Positions 18,824 through 27,845 are shown, counted from the first letter of the stretch. The stretch is DNA of 40,143 bases from an uncultured Bacteroidia bacterium (GCA_902799345.1 CADBZW010000042.1:1-40143), one strand, 5' to 3'. The notes: a model not told the origin generated them from the sequence alone. Translations and numbers: made by a program.

Positions 18824-19420
18824 ATGTTCAGCAGTATCAACTTCGTAGAAATCTTCGGCGCCTTCATCGTCATGGCTGCCATCATCGACATCTTCGGCTC
18901 CATTCCCATCTTCGTCAGCATGAAGGAGCAAAACAAGACCATCAAGGCGGGACAGGCCTGCTTGACGGCCTTGGCCCTGTTTCTGGCCTTCTTCTTTGCA
19001 GGCGATGCCTTGCTCAAACTGTTTGGCATCGACACGGCTTCGTTCGCCGTAGCGGGTTCGTTCGTGTTGTTCATCCTTGCCGTTGAAATGATTCTAGGTC
19101 GCGAAATCATCAAGAACGACGGCGGCAAGGGTGGCGCCAGCATCGTGCCTATTGCTTTCCCCTTGATCGCTGGTCCTGGGGCGCTGACGGCATTGCTTTC
19201 GCTGCGTGCCGACTACGCCGTCGTCAACATTATCATCGCGTTGTTACTCAACATCCTGCTGGATTACATCGTCATCAGCCAACTCGACAGGATTCGTAAG
19301 CTGTTGGGGGAGAACCTGATCTTCATCCTGCGCAAGTTCTTCGGCGTCATCCTGTTGGCCATCGCTGTCAATATGTTCGTCAACAATATTTCGGTCATCA
19401 TCCGCAATGTGATGAAATAA
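18824..19420 (+). CDS. MarC family integral membrane protein
   Basis: A 198-residue inner-membrane protein with about six hydrophobic segments. The N-terminal FVMAAIIDIFGSIPIFVSM-like stretch and the GREIIKN / IVPIAFPLIAGPGALTALL region are hallmarks of the MarC (UPF0056) family. Family members are multi-pass proteins whose transport role is poorly known; early links to multiple antibiotic resistance were not upheld. The ATG at 18824 follows a structured repeat and no clear promoter is seen, so it may be read through from the CoA-transferase gene. Confidence 0.92.
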   Translation: MFSSINFVEIFGAFIVMAAIIDIFGSIPIFVSMKEQNKTIKAGQACLTALALFLAFFFAGDALLKLFGIDTASFAVAGSFVLFILAVEMILGREIIKNDGGKGGASIVPIAFPLIAGPGALTALLSLRADYAVVNIIIALLLNILLDYIVISQLDRIRKLLGENLIFILRKFFGVILLAIAVNMFVNNISVIIRNVMK

Positions 19421-19424
19421 ACAC

Positions 19425-19432
19425 TACTTTTG
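19425..19432 (+). promoter_or_regulatory. -7 element for the small membrane protein gene
   Basis: TACTTTTG, a perfect TAnnTTTG, beginning 4 bases past the marC stop. The leader to the ATG at 19472 would be about 37 nt. This position also argues against the in-frame start at 19430, which lies inside the element. Confidence 0.6.
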
Positions 19433-19471
19433 CAAATTCAATCAACAACAATCATTTATCAAATCAAATCT

Positions 19472-19759
19472 ATGGCAGAATTCAGTATTTGGGAAGTCCT
19501 CTTCCTGCTTTGCTTCGCGGTAAGCTGGCCCGTGTCAATCATCAAGTCCATCCGCACCAAGGTCGTCATCGGCAAAAGCCCCCTTTTCATGTCGTTGGTC
19601 ATTTTGGGCTATATTTTCGGCATCATCCATAAGGTGTTGAACAACTACGACATCGTGACGTGGCTCTATGCCTTCAACGCCCTTTTGGTGGCCACCGACT
19701 TGGCCTTGTATTTCGCCTACATCGGCAAGAACCGCCGCGAGATGGGGATGAAAAAATGA
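19472..19759 (+). CDS. small three-helix membrane protein, SemiSWEET/PQ-loop-like
   Basis: A 95-residue protein with three hydrophobic helices (about 5-22, 36-55 and 61-82). The helix pattern and the segments AVSWPVSIIKSIRTK and KSPLFMSLVILGYIFGIIHK resemble SemiSWEET half-transporters, with WP where the PQ or PN motif usually sits. SemiSWEETs dimerise to carry small sugars. The similarity is by pattern only, so it could instead be an unrelated small membrane protein. I chose the ATG at 19472 (MAEFSIWEVL) because an earlier in-frame start lies inside the -7 element of its promoter. No signal peptide. It ends just before the second variant riboswitch. Confidence 0.65.
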   Translation: MAEFSIWEVLFLLCFAVSWPVSIIKSIRTKVVIGKSPLFMSLVILGYIFGIIHKVLNNYDIVTWLYAFNALLVATDLALYFAYIGKNRREMGMKK

Positions 19760-19819
19760 GTGTGCCTAGGTACGACGACATTATTTCGATGGTTTTAGCC
19801 ACCGTGACGGAATAATCCG

Positions 19820-19827
19820 TACTTTTG
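19820..19827 (+). promoter_or_regulatory. -7 element for variant leader RNA, copy 2
   Basis: TACTTTTG, identical in position and sequence to the element before copy 1. Directly upstream, ATTATTTC and GGAATAAT (19781-19816) form an imperfect hairpin that may end the preceding transcript. Confidence 0.7.
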
Positions 19828-19829
19828 CA

Positions 19830-20012
19830 GCCGATTTGTGGTGTCCTCACAGGACTCAATAGGGAATCGGGTGAGAATCCCGTACAGTTCCCGCTGCTGT
19901 GTTGGCCCTAATCGTTTGCCATGAATGCCACTGAAAGCCAAGACCTTTCGGGAAGGCGGCAAGCGATGGCCTCAGTATAGAGGCTGGGTTACTATCATAA
20001 CAAGGTGTGCCC
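19830..20012 (+). ncRNA. variant cobalamin-type riboswitch, copy 2, leading the 1536-residue T9SS protein
   Basis: Same RNA as copy 1: identical at 156 of 157 bases from 19820 to 19976 (the one change is in the loop of the first stem). After CTCAGT the copies diverge; here a segment with ATAG/CTAT pairing precedes the common 3' box ATAACAAGGTGTGCCC (from 19998). A GCCCCG/CGGGGC hairpin follows at once. The canonical B12 box is missing. The target gene starts about 100 bases downstream with no terminator in between, so control here may act on translation or by another route. Confidence 0.75.
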
Positions 20013-20032
20013 CGATGGCGGGGGCGTGCTTG

Positions 20033-20093
20033 CATTTTAGTTTTCCAACATTATTTTCCAGAAGTTTTGAGGTAACAAACTTAATGTCAAACC
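20033..20093 (+). promoter_or_regulatory. conserved leader block following the variant riboswitch, copy 2
   Basis: Matches 17136-17195 (CATTTTAG, TTCCAACATT, TTCCAGAAGTTTTGAGG, ATGTCAAACC). It ends 17 bases before the ATG at 20111 and so fills the space where an expression platform or ribosome-binding region would sit. Confidence 0.55.
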
Positions 20094-20110
20094 TTTAAAA
20101 CTTTATTTTT

Positions 20111-23100
20111 ATGCATTTCAAACATTTTACGCGATTGTTCCTATTGATGGGGATGATTGGATTGATGTCGGCTTCAACCTTGGCACAAGAGCGAAGCACA
20201 ACCGTGGAAATCGGAACAGCAGAAGAGTCTACTTTCCGTCTTCCTTGTACACCAGGGAACTGGTATTCTATTTCAGAACAAATTTACACTGCCGATGAAA
20301 TCGCAAACGCAGGAGGTGGTCCTGGCACCATTACCAGCATCTCCTTCTACGGATACAACTCTTGGACCACTTCACCTGGCACACGCACTTGGGACGTTTA
20401 TCTTGTCAACACGAGCAAAAGCACTTTCTCCAGTGCTTCGGATTGGGTTGGCGTCAATGCAAGCCAAAAAGTGTTTAGTGGAACCATATCAATAATAAAG
20501 AACACATGGACGACGGTGCCCATCAGCAGTTTTACATACGAAGGAGGCAATCTGCTGGTAGTGGTTGACGACAATTCAGGATCTTCCACCCAATCAAGCG
20601 GCCATGGTGGTTATGTTTTCAACACTGCATCTCACCAAAGCAATTGGGCAGCCAGTTCGGACGACATCAACCCATCGAATCCTAATATGACCTGCACGGC
20701 ATGGGAAACGAAGAAGAACAACATAAGATTTGAGTTCGACCTTACACCCGTTTCTTGCCCTGCCCCAAAAAACCTTGTCGTTTCAGCCGTTTCCTCAAAC
20801 TCTGCCACGCTGACATGGCAGGCCGGCGGCGATGAAACGGCATGGAATGTGCAATACAAAACCGCATCAAGCGGCAGTTGGAGCCAATCCATCTCGGTCT
20901 CCTCTCCCACTTACACCATCACTAACCTTACGACCAACACCGACTATCAGGCAAGAGTGCAAGCTGCTTGCAGCGGTGAGGAAAGCGGTTGGAAAACTGT
21001 TTTGTTCACAACGGAATGTGAGGCGATTGACCTTCCATACTACTACGATTTCAGTGATGCCCCACTTGGCTCGATGCCAGACTGCTGGCACCGCATCAAC
21101 GATGCAACTAATAGCAGTTATCAGAACTATCCCCAAGTCAGTAGTGACCAAAACCATAATACCTCACCATATAGAAGCATGAGATTCTCCTATTCCAGTT
21201 CTATTACCAACCAAATTGCAGTCTTGCCTGTAATCAATGTTGATGATTACCCATTAAACCAGTATCAGGTCGTGTTTTGGTCGAAATTAAACAGCGGGAC
21301 AAATAGAAAACTACAAGTAGGCACTATGACCAATCCAAATGATGCCACTACATTCCGACAAATTGAAGAGGTGACCGTTCTCAACACGACTTGGAATGAA
21401 TATACTGTTCGTTTTGACAACTATACCTACTCAAATCAGGAAAAGTATATTGCCATAAAAAGTCCCAACACCAATGCCACAACAAGCATTTATGTGGATG
21501 ACATCACCGTGCAAGCCATTCGGGATTGTGAGAAACCTTACTCGCTCACCAAAAGCAATGAAGCCGCACATGGTGCCACTATAGCATGGGCAGGAGGCGG
21601 TGATAACTGGCAAATTGCCTACTCAACAACATCGAATTTCGACCCAGACGATTCGAACCAATGCACCTATTTAGACGTGGAATCTAATCCCTATACCATC
21701 ACAGGCCTTGCTCCTCAAACCACTTATTATATTCGTGTTCGTTCCAACTGCGGCGACAACAACTACAGTTATTGGAACACGACACCCACCAATTTCAATT
21801 TCACCACCACCATTGCCTGCCCTGCTCCAACTGACTTGCGCTGCACTTCCATCACGAACAATTCCGCCTCTTTGGCATGGACCAAAGGCGACGAAAGCCA
21901 AAACGACTTTACTGTAGCCTATTCGACGACCTCGGAGTTCGACCCTGAGACTGCCACACAACGCCAGACTAATAGCAGCAGCATGATTTTGACTGGATTG
22001 ACCGAAGGGACCACCTATTATGCCAAAGTACGCGCCAACTGCGGCGGCGACGACGGCTCAAGCAACTGGAGCAATCAATGCTCCTTCAAGCCTTCATCGG
22101 GCGGAGAGTTGGAGGTAAACCAAGGAACAAACCCCAATACATACGTTCCCGTTTTTGGTAAGCAGGTTAAGAATAAGACACAAAGCCAATTCATCATCCC
22201 TTCCACCACCCTAAGCGATATAGCGGGATGTGTGATTTCAAAGATTACCTTCCATTACAGTAATAATCTCGCGTCTATCGATTGGGGCGAGGCCGAATTT
22301 GAAGTGTATGTGAAAGAAGTGGAAGAAACGGAATTTGCAAGCAATGCAACATTTAATTGGGATGATGGTTTGGCCAAAGTTTACACTGGCAAATTATCGC
22401 CCAGCAACAAAACAATGGAAATCGAATTCGACAACCCATACGAATACTGCGGTGGAAACCTGAAAATTGGTGTCAAGCAAACAAAAAGTGGTTCGAACAA
22501 AACTAGCACATGGTTAGGCATAAGCACAACATCTATTTCTTCTTTGGGAGGTTACAACACTTATACATACAGGCAAAAATTCCTACCTTGGACCACCATC
22601 ACCTATACCACCAAGAGCGACCAAACCAACCAAACCAATGAATTGGCTGAGGGCTGGAACTGGTTCAGCACTTACATTGAGATGGATGGCGTAAATGGCC
22701 TGGATATGCTGAAAGAAAGTTTGAACGGCAACGGCTTGCAAATCAAGTCAAGAGCTGATGGTTATGTCGAATATGAAGACAATGAATGGGATGGTACATT
22801 GAATGGAATCACGAACGAGCAGATGTATATGATTCAAGTCAATACTGCCTGTAGTGTGAATCTTCAAGGGAAAACGGCTCGTCCCAGTGCACACCCAATT
22901 ACGATTAATTCAGGTTGGAATTGGATAGGATTCCCGAACGAACAAGAATTGAATATAGGAGACGCCCTTTCTGATTTCACCGCAGAACCTGATGACCAAA
23001 TCAAGGCTTTTAATGGCTACGCAGAATTTGATGGAGATGAATGGTCAGGAAGTTTGGAGACTTTAAAGCCTGGACAAGGTTTTATGCTCTATTCAAACAA

Positions 23101-24721
23101 CACCGAGACGAATAGTTTGATATTCCATGTGGAAAGGTCGATAGGCAACCAGCCTAATAGCGACATGGTTAATCCAACATGTAACACACCGACACGAGCA
23201 CAAGCACCGACCCATTGGACTCCTGTGACTATTGGTGACTTCAATATGACCTGCACAAGCATACTTGTCATTGATGAGGTAGAGCAGCAGAACCTACAAC
23301 TTGAAATTGGCGTGTTTGATCAAAACGACGTTTGCCGTGGTGCCATATTACCTAAAATAAAGAATTCAACAGGCAGGTACATTTATTATCTCACAATATA
23401 TGGCGAAGCAGGCTATACATATACTTGCAAGGTCTTTGATCATGAGACTGGGCAAGAGCGTGTACTCAACTTCGTCCCGAATCAGAACGACCCCATTGTT
23501 TTTGATGCCAATCACAGATATGGTTCCCCATCAAATCCTTATAATATCAACTTCACGAGTGTTTCTACTTTCACCAAGGACATCACAGCCTACACTCCTG
23601 ACAGCAAGGACCATTACTATCTCATTGCCTCCCCCATCGGAACGGTAAGTCCTGAGAACGTGACAAACATGCTCTCAAACAACTACGACCTCTACCGTTT
23701 CAACCAAAGCGCACCCGCAAACGACCAAGGCATTACGCTTGAATGGGAGAACTACAAACAAAAATCTTTCAGCCTTGAACCCGGCAAAGGCTATCTCTAC
23801 GCCAACAGCGGAAACGGTAACGACGACCACGTCACACTCACCTTCACCGGCACACCCATCGAAGGCACGACCTACAAAATCCCTTTGGTTAAAGATGATG
23901 CGGCTGAGTTCGCAGGCTGGAACCTCGTTGGCAACCCCTTCGCACAGACGGCCTACATCGGCAACCGGAGCTTCTATGTAATGAACGGCAACGGCACCGA
24001 AATCACGACATCTGAAGCCAACAGCATTGCGCCGATGGAAGGCATCTTTGTGATTGCCAACACCGACGGTGAGGAATTGACATTCAGTACTACACGGACC
24101 GCAAGACAAAGGCAGCAGCTCGTCATCAACGTCATGCACAACCGTGGCAATGCCATCGACCGCGCCATTGTCCGCTTCGATGAAGAAAGCACTTTACCCA
24201 AGTTCCAGCTCAACCCGAACCACACGAAAGTCTACATTCCACAAGGTGGACAAAATTTTGCCGTGGTACACAGCGAGGGCATAGGTGAACTTCCCATCAA
24301 CTTCAAGGCCGAAAAGAACGGCACCTACACGCTGAGCTTCAGCAACGAGGAAGTCACGTTCAGCTACCTGCACCTCATCGACAACCTAACGGGAAAGGAC
24401 GTCGACCTGCTACAACAGCCTAACTACTCCTTCGAGGCCCGCACGACCGACTATACCAGCCGCTTCCGCGTGGTGTTTGCTGCAACGAGCGCAAGCGAGG
24501 ATGCCTGCGAGCCCAGTTTTGCATTTAACCACAACGGCAACTGGATCATCCTCAACGAAGGCCGCGCCAACCTGCAAGTCATCGATCTCAACGGTCGCAT
24601 TCTCAGCAGCAAGCAGATTGACGGCTCGGTGCAGACCAGCATCCACCAGCCCGCAGGCCTCTACATCTTCCGCCTCGTCAACGGCAACGATGTCAAGATC
24701 CAAAAGGTCATTGTGAAGTAA
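20111..24721 (+). CDS. giant T9SS-secreted multidomain surface protein with fibronectin III domains
   Basis: A 1536-residue exported protein with a signal peptide (residues 1-26, ending STLAQ). Domains in order: an N-terminal beta domain of unknown type, a fibronectin III domain (about 217-300), a MAM/cleaved-adhesin-like jelly roll (about 305-455, ending IYVDDITVQAI), two more fibronectin III domains (about 458-660), further beta-rich regions with repeated GWNWF/GWNWIG segments, and a C-terminal T9SS-type sorting domain (about 1470-1536: LQVIDLNGRILSSKQ, QPAGLYIFRLV, QKVIVK). It should be secreted and anchored on the cell surface. No catalytic site is recognisable; adhesion or ligand binding is likely. 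It is led by variant riboswitch copy 2, so its expression probably depends on the ligand of that RNA. Confidence 0.88.
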   Translation: MHFKHFTRLFLLMGMIGLMSASTLAQERSTTVEIGTAEESTFRLPCTPGNWYSISEQIYTADEIANAGGGPGTITSISFYGYNSWTTSPGTRTWDVYLVNTSKSTFSSASDWVGVNASQKVFSGTISIIKNTWTTVPISSFTYEGGNLLVVVDDNSGSSTQSSGHGGYVFNTASHQSNWAASSDDINPSNPNMTCTAWETKKNNIRFEFDLTPVSCPAPKNLVVSAVSSNSATLTWQAGGDETAWNVQYKTASSGSWSQSISVSSPTYTITNLTTNTDYQARVQAACSGEESGWKTVLFTTECEAIDLPYYYDFSDAPLGSMPDCWHRINDATNSSYQNYPQVSSDQNHNTSPYRSMRFSYSSSITNQIAVLPVINVDDYPLNQYQVVFWSKLNSGTNRKLQVGTMTNPNDATTFRQIEEVTVLNTTWNEYTVRFDNYTYSNQEKYIAIKSPNTNATTSIYVDDITVQAIRDCEKPYSLTKSNEAAHGATIAWAGGGDNWQIAYSTTSNFDPDDSNQCTYLDVESNPYTITGLAPQTTYYIRVRSNCGDNNYSYWNTTPTNFNFTTTIACPAPTDLRCTSITNNSASLAWTKGDESQNDFTVAYSTTSEFDPETATQRQTNSSSMILTGLTEGTTYYAKVRANCGGDDGSSNWSNQCSFKPSSGGELEVNQGTNPNTYVPVFGKQVKNKTQSQFIIPSTTLSDIAGCVISKITFHYSNNLASIDWGEAEFEVYVKEVEETEFASNATFNWDDGLAKVYTGKLSPSNKTMEIEFDNPYEYCGGNLKIGVKQTKSGSNKTSTWLGISTTSISSLGGYNTYTYRQKFLPWTTITYTTKSDQTNQTNELAEGWNWFSTYIEMDGVNGLDMLKESLNGNGLQIKSRADGYVEYEDNEWDGTLNGITNEQMYMIQVNTACSVNLQGKTARPSAHPITINSGWNWIGFPNEQELNIGDALSDFTAEPDDQIKAFNGYAEFDGDEWSGSLETLKPGQGFMLYSNNTETNSLIFHVERSIGNQPNSDMVNPTCNTPTRAQAPTHWTPVTIGDFNMTCTSILVIDEVEQQNLQLEIGVFDQNDVCRGAILPKIKNSTGRYIYYLTIYGEAGYTYTCKVFDHETGQERVLNFVPNQNDPIVFDANHRYGSPSNPYNINFTSVSTFTKDITAYTPDSKDHYYLIASPIGTVSPENVTNMLSNNYDLYRFNQSAPANDQGITLEWENYKQKSFSLEPGKGYLYANSGNGNDDHVTLTFTGTPIEGTTYKIPLVKDDAAEFAGWNLVGNPFAQTAYIGNRSFYVMNGNGTEITTSEANSIAPMEGIFVIANTDGEELTFSTTRTARQRQQLVINVMHNRGNAIDRAIVRFDEESTLPKFQLNPNHTKVYIPQGGQNFAVVHSEGIGELPINFKAEKNGTYTLSFSNEEVTFSYLHLIDNLTGKDVDLLQQPNYSFEARTTDYTSRFRVVFAATSASEDACEPSFAFNHNGNWIILNEGRANLQVIDLNGRILSSKQIDGSVQTSIHQPAGLYIFRLVNGNDVKIQKVIVK

Positions 24722-24777
24722 ATCATGTCACAAAGCCGTCAAAACATACAAAACAATACTGAAGCCAAGGAAAGCCT

Positions 24778-24844
24778 GCCAACCGGCGGCTTCCCCAACG
24801 GCTCGCAAGCGAACCTGTCGGTGAGCCGGTTGGCGAACCGACAC
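24778..24844. repeat. inverted repeat before the small PID-CTERM-like gene
   Basis: GCCAACCGGC (24778-24787) and GCCGGTTGGC (24835-24844) are perfect inverted repeats 47 bases apart. Several related units (GCGAACC, GGCGAACCG) lie between and after them. No T-run follows, so it is not a clear terminator of the giant gene. The rest of the 24722-24927 gap shows no other feature. Confidence 0.45.
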
Positions 24845-24927
24845 GAAGAACAAAAGGTTTAGCGGGTTTTGTAGGTTTTGTGGAGAAAGGAAACAAACGG
24901 AATAGTAACAATAAACCATAAAAAACG

Positions 24928-25212
24928 ATGAAAAAACTAACAATAACCATAGTCCTCATCCTTGGCCTCACCATGACCACCTTCGCCGGCGGCGGCCTGT
25001 TCAAGCGTGGCTACAACGCCCAGAACGGCGCCTCGGGCTACAACTACTTCGGCGACAAGGCAGAAGGCGACAACGCCGGCGGCCCGGCCATGCCTCTGCT
25101 GCCACAGCATGGCGAAGAAACCAACCAACCCGCCCCGCTGGGCAGTGGCATCGCCCTGCTTGCGGCCCTCGGCGGCGCCTACCTCGTGGGCAAACGCCGC
25201 AGAGAGGAATAA
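24928..25212 (+). CDS. small exported protein with PID-CTERM-like C-terminal sorting tail
   Basis: A 94-residue protein. An N-terminal signal peptide (MKKLTITIVLILGLTMTTFA) precedes a short Gly/Asn-rich middle without cysteines. The C-terminus has a tripartite tail: PLGSG (70-74), a hydrophobic stretch (75-88) and a basic end KRRREE. This order of short motif, membrane segment and basic cluster is that of exosortase-like or PID-CTERM sorting signals known in Bacteroidota. The mature protein would thus be only about 50 residues if both ends are cut. It lies between two T9SS protein genes and just after the giant one. Function is unknown. The ATG has an A-rich leader before it. Confidence 0.7.
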   Translation: MKKLTITIVLILGLTMTTFAGGGLFKRGYNAQNGASGYNYFGDKAEGDNAGGPAMPLLPQHGEETNQPAPLGSGIALLAALGGAYLVGKRRREE

Positions 25213-25258
25213 GCTCAAACCGAACGCATCCGAAAACATCCGAAAACGCATCGGCCAA

Positions 25259-25288
25259 GAGAAGGCGACCCAAACAGGCCGCCTTCTC
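25259..25288. terminator. probable terminator between convergent genes
   Basis: Bases 25259-25270 pair with 25277-25288 (11 of 12 positions) around a 6-base loop. The flanks lack a strong T-run, so efficiency is uncertain. Direct repeats of CATCCGAAAAC precede it. Confidence 0.5.
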
Positions 25289-25313
25289 CCTCCTTAAATA
25301 ACCGTACCAAATA

Positions 25314-27845
25314 TCAATAGACCAAAACCTTCTTCGTCAGATGGTTGCCTTCGCAACGGATGGAAAGCAGATACATTCCCTTCGGGAAAGCGTTTAGGTT
25401 GACGATGGCTTCAGTGCCTGGGGCGTTGCCGCTTTGCACCTTTTGTCCCTGGGCGTTGTAGACCTCATAATCGAACCCGTCGGCATCGGGCATCGCAAGT
25501 GTCACTTGGCCATGAGTGGGATTGGGGTAGACACTGATAATGACTTGCGTTTCAGCCACCCCGTCCACCATAATCATGATGACATGCACTTCGAAATCAA
25601 CATATTGTCCGTCACTGGTGGCACGGAGCGTGATGTCAGCTGTGGATTCGTTGTTTTGCAAGCGATTCAATGCCAAAATCCTGCCTTCAAGGGTGGCTGC
25701 CAGGTCTTCCTCGTTGGTATTGGAGAGCAGGCTGTATTCGATTTGCTCGTCGGGGTCGTCGTCATCGGTGACCACGCCGTTGAGGTCGACATACACCATC
25801 TTTGGGAACTCGGTCATCACCACATCGTGAACGGGGGTTTGAACATACGGCGGCAAGTCGACTACAGGAGCCGAACCTGAAACACTAACTTCCATATCCA
25901 CATGTTTGCCATTGCTGGTGGCACGAACCATCAAAAACCTGTTGGCAAAGGCATCAGGCGTGATTCGAGTCACGATGAGCGTACCGTTCTCACCAATCGA
26001 GGCGGAAACCTCGCTCGGGATAGTCACCAGCGAGTATTCCATCATATCGGGGTCGTTGTCGGGGTCATCGAAGCAATTGCTAATGTCGAAGCTGAACGAC
26101 TGCGGAAAATCGTCGAACTCAATGGGTGCCAATGGATTGACGACCACAGGAGGCAAATCCTCGGCGACACATTCCACCGAAAATGAGGTTTGCACCGTTT
26201 GGCCATTGCTTTCGGCTTCCAAAGTAATCAAGGCAGTTCCTCCTTCACCAAGCAGACGCTCGACGAGCAGACTGCGGTTGTCCAACGCAACCTCAACCAA
26301 GCTCGGATTGTCGTTGGAGACCACGCTGATGATAATATTCTCATTCGGGTCGTCGGGATCGTCAAAAGTGTTGGTCAAATCGATGGTTTGGCTGGCAGGG
26401 AAAACCTCAAACACGATGTCGGCAATGGGATTGGCCACTACGGGCGGCAGATTGACGACACTTCCGTATTCGTCGGCACCTGCACACGGCGTTTCACTGC
26501 GGTCTTCACCGTCAATGTCGGTGGTCACATAATCCAGAGGATTCTCGACTGTAAGGCCATTGGCATCGGTAATATGCAGGTCGTTTTCACCGACAAATTC
26601 CGGCAAACAGATGTCAGAATGGGCATCGAAGCCCGTATTTGCCGTCCACGCCTCCAAACCTGCATAATTAGTGCCAGCATAATTGCCCACGTTGCCACCC
26701 ACATAGCTAATGCGGTTATAGTCGCAGAAACGATTGGCCGAAGCATTGTTGAAGCGAAACACCAAGCCGTCCGTCTCGTTGACCAACAGGTTATTATAGG
26801 CGTAAAAATGTTCCCAATCCTTTTGCACAAAGAGGTTGCCGCCCGAACCCGTGCCGCTGATTTTGGCCGTGTTGTGGGCGAAATAGATGTAGTCGCAATC
26901 GGCGTTGTCGAAGGCATAGCACCAGTTCGACGAAGTGCCGGTTTGCAGGTTGACGATGTTGTTGCGGATGATGATAGGCTCCGTGGCCGATCCCGTGCAC
27001 GGACGTATTTTCATCACCGTGACGTATTTGGTCGGGTGGTTGACGGTCATCACATTGTTCTCGATGAGGCAGTTATATCGGCAACGAAACACATCAATGG
27101 CATTATAGTCGGTGTGGCTGTCGTTAGTGTTGTCAATCATGTTGCCTGAAAGCGTCACATGGTCGGTGAAAGTCGCATAAATCGACTTGCTGCATTGGTT
27201 GGTGAACGAGCAGTTTTCGACCAAAAGCCCGTCGTTGTATTGCGTCATGTCGCTGCCTTGATAATACAAGCCGATGAAGCCGTTGACGAACTCGCAGCCA
27301 ACAAACTCATTGTCGGTGTCCATCCATCCGCCCGAAAGCCTGTAAACCAAGTTCTTGTTGTTGTCGGTGTTGCTGGCGTCGGACACACAGCCAACAAACC
27401 TTACATTCTCGAAACGGTCGTTGGAAAGACCGCCACGCAACGTCACCACGATGGCGGTATTCTCTGATGTGGAAGCCAATGTCATGTTCTCGAAAGTCAC
27501 GTAATCGGGACCGTCGAGCGTGAGGGTGCTGTTGTTGGTGTAGCCTGCATTGCTGGTCACGACGACCTGCTGGTTGTCGGCACCCATGCCACGGAAAATG
27601 ACGCGGTTGGTCGCATTGGTGCCGTTGATGCTGTTGAGGGTGACATACTCCTCGTAGGTGCCAGGCGCCACCTCGAAAACGACTTGCCCCGACACGCCAG
27701 CCGCGAGTGCAGAGGCAGCCTCGCTAAATGAAACGAAATCTGGATTTTGCGACGCATCGCCGCTGATGGTATAAGTACCTGAGAGCTGAGCACTTACAGT
27801 TGTCGCCGCGAGCAGCGACAGGAACAAAAGAAACTTTTTTCGCAT
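25314..27845 (-). CDS. T9SS-secreted parallel beta-helix protein under a cobalamin riboswitch
   Basis: An 843-residue exported protein with a signal peptide (residues 1-19, cleaved before QLSGTYTI). Residues 20-460 look like a right-handed parallel beta-helix (pectin-lyase-like): repeated short turns such as FENMTLAST, FENVRFVGC, VENCSFTN and IRNNIVNL. Three tandem cadherin/Ig-like modules follow (each opening with LPP, about 468-565, 566-665 and 670-765). A T9SS type A sorting domain spans 773-843 (YPNPTHG to KKVLVY). No lyase active site could be named, so binding is as likely as polysaccharide cleavage. The last module and tail are closely related to those of the DUF4465-like protein at 15332-16588, and both are led by almost the same cobalamin riboswitch. 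Confidence 0.88.
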   Translation of the reverse strand: MRKKFLLFLSLLAATTVSAQLSGTYTISGDASQNPDFVSFSEAASALAAGVSGQVVFEVAPGTYEEYVTLNSINGTNATNRVIFRGMGADNQQVVVTSNAGYTNNSTLTLDGPDYVTFENMTLASTSENTAIVVTLRGGLSNDRFENVRFVGCVSDASNTDNNKNLVYRLSGGWMDTDNEFVGCEFVNGFIGLYYQGSDMTQYNDGLLVENCSFTNQCSKSIYATFTDHVTLSGNMIDNTNDSHTDYNAIDVFRCRYNCLIENNVMTVNHPTKYVTVMKIRPCTGSATEPIIIRNNIVNLQTGTSSNWCYAFDNADCDYIYFAHNTAKISGTGSGGNLFVQKDWEHFYAYNNLLVNETDGLVFRFNNASANRFCDYNRISYVGGNVGNYAGTNYAGLEAWTANTGFDAHSDICLPEFVGENDLHITDANGLTVENPLDYVTTDIDGEDRSETPCAGADEYGSVVNLPPVVANPIADIVFEVFPASQTIDLTNTFDDPDDPNENIIISVVSNDNPSLVEVALDNRSLLVERLLGEGGTALITLEAESNGQTVQTSFSVECVAEDLPPVVVNPLAPIEFDDFPQSFSFDISNCFDDPDNDPDMMEYSLVTIPSEVSASIGENGTLIVTRITPDAFANRFLMVRATSNGKHVDMEVSVSGSAPVVDLPPYVQTPVHDVVMTEFPKMVYVDLNGVVTDDDDPDEQIEYSLLSNTNEEDLAATLEGRILALNRLQNNESTADITLRATSDGQYVDFEVHVIMIMVDGVAETQVIISVYPNPTHGQVTLAMPDADGFDYEVYNAQGQKVQSGNAPGTEAIVNLNAFPKGMYLLSIRCEGNHLTKKVLVY

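Noticed and set aside
19430-19471. Longer start for the small membrane protein
   Set aside because: It lies inside the TACTTTTG -7 element; the later ATG gives a leaderless-free, compact protein.
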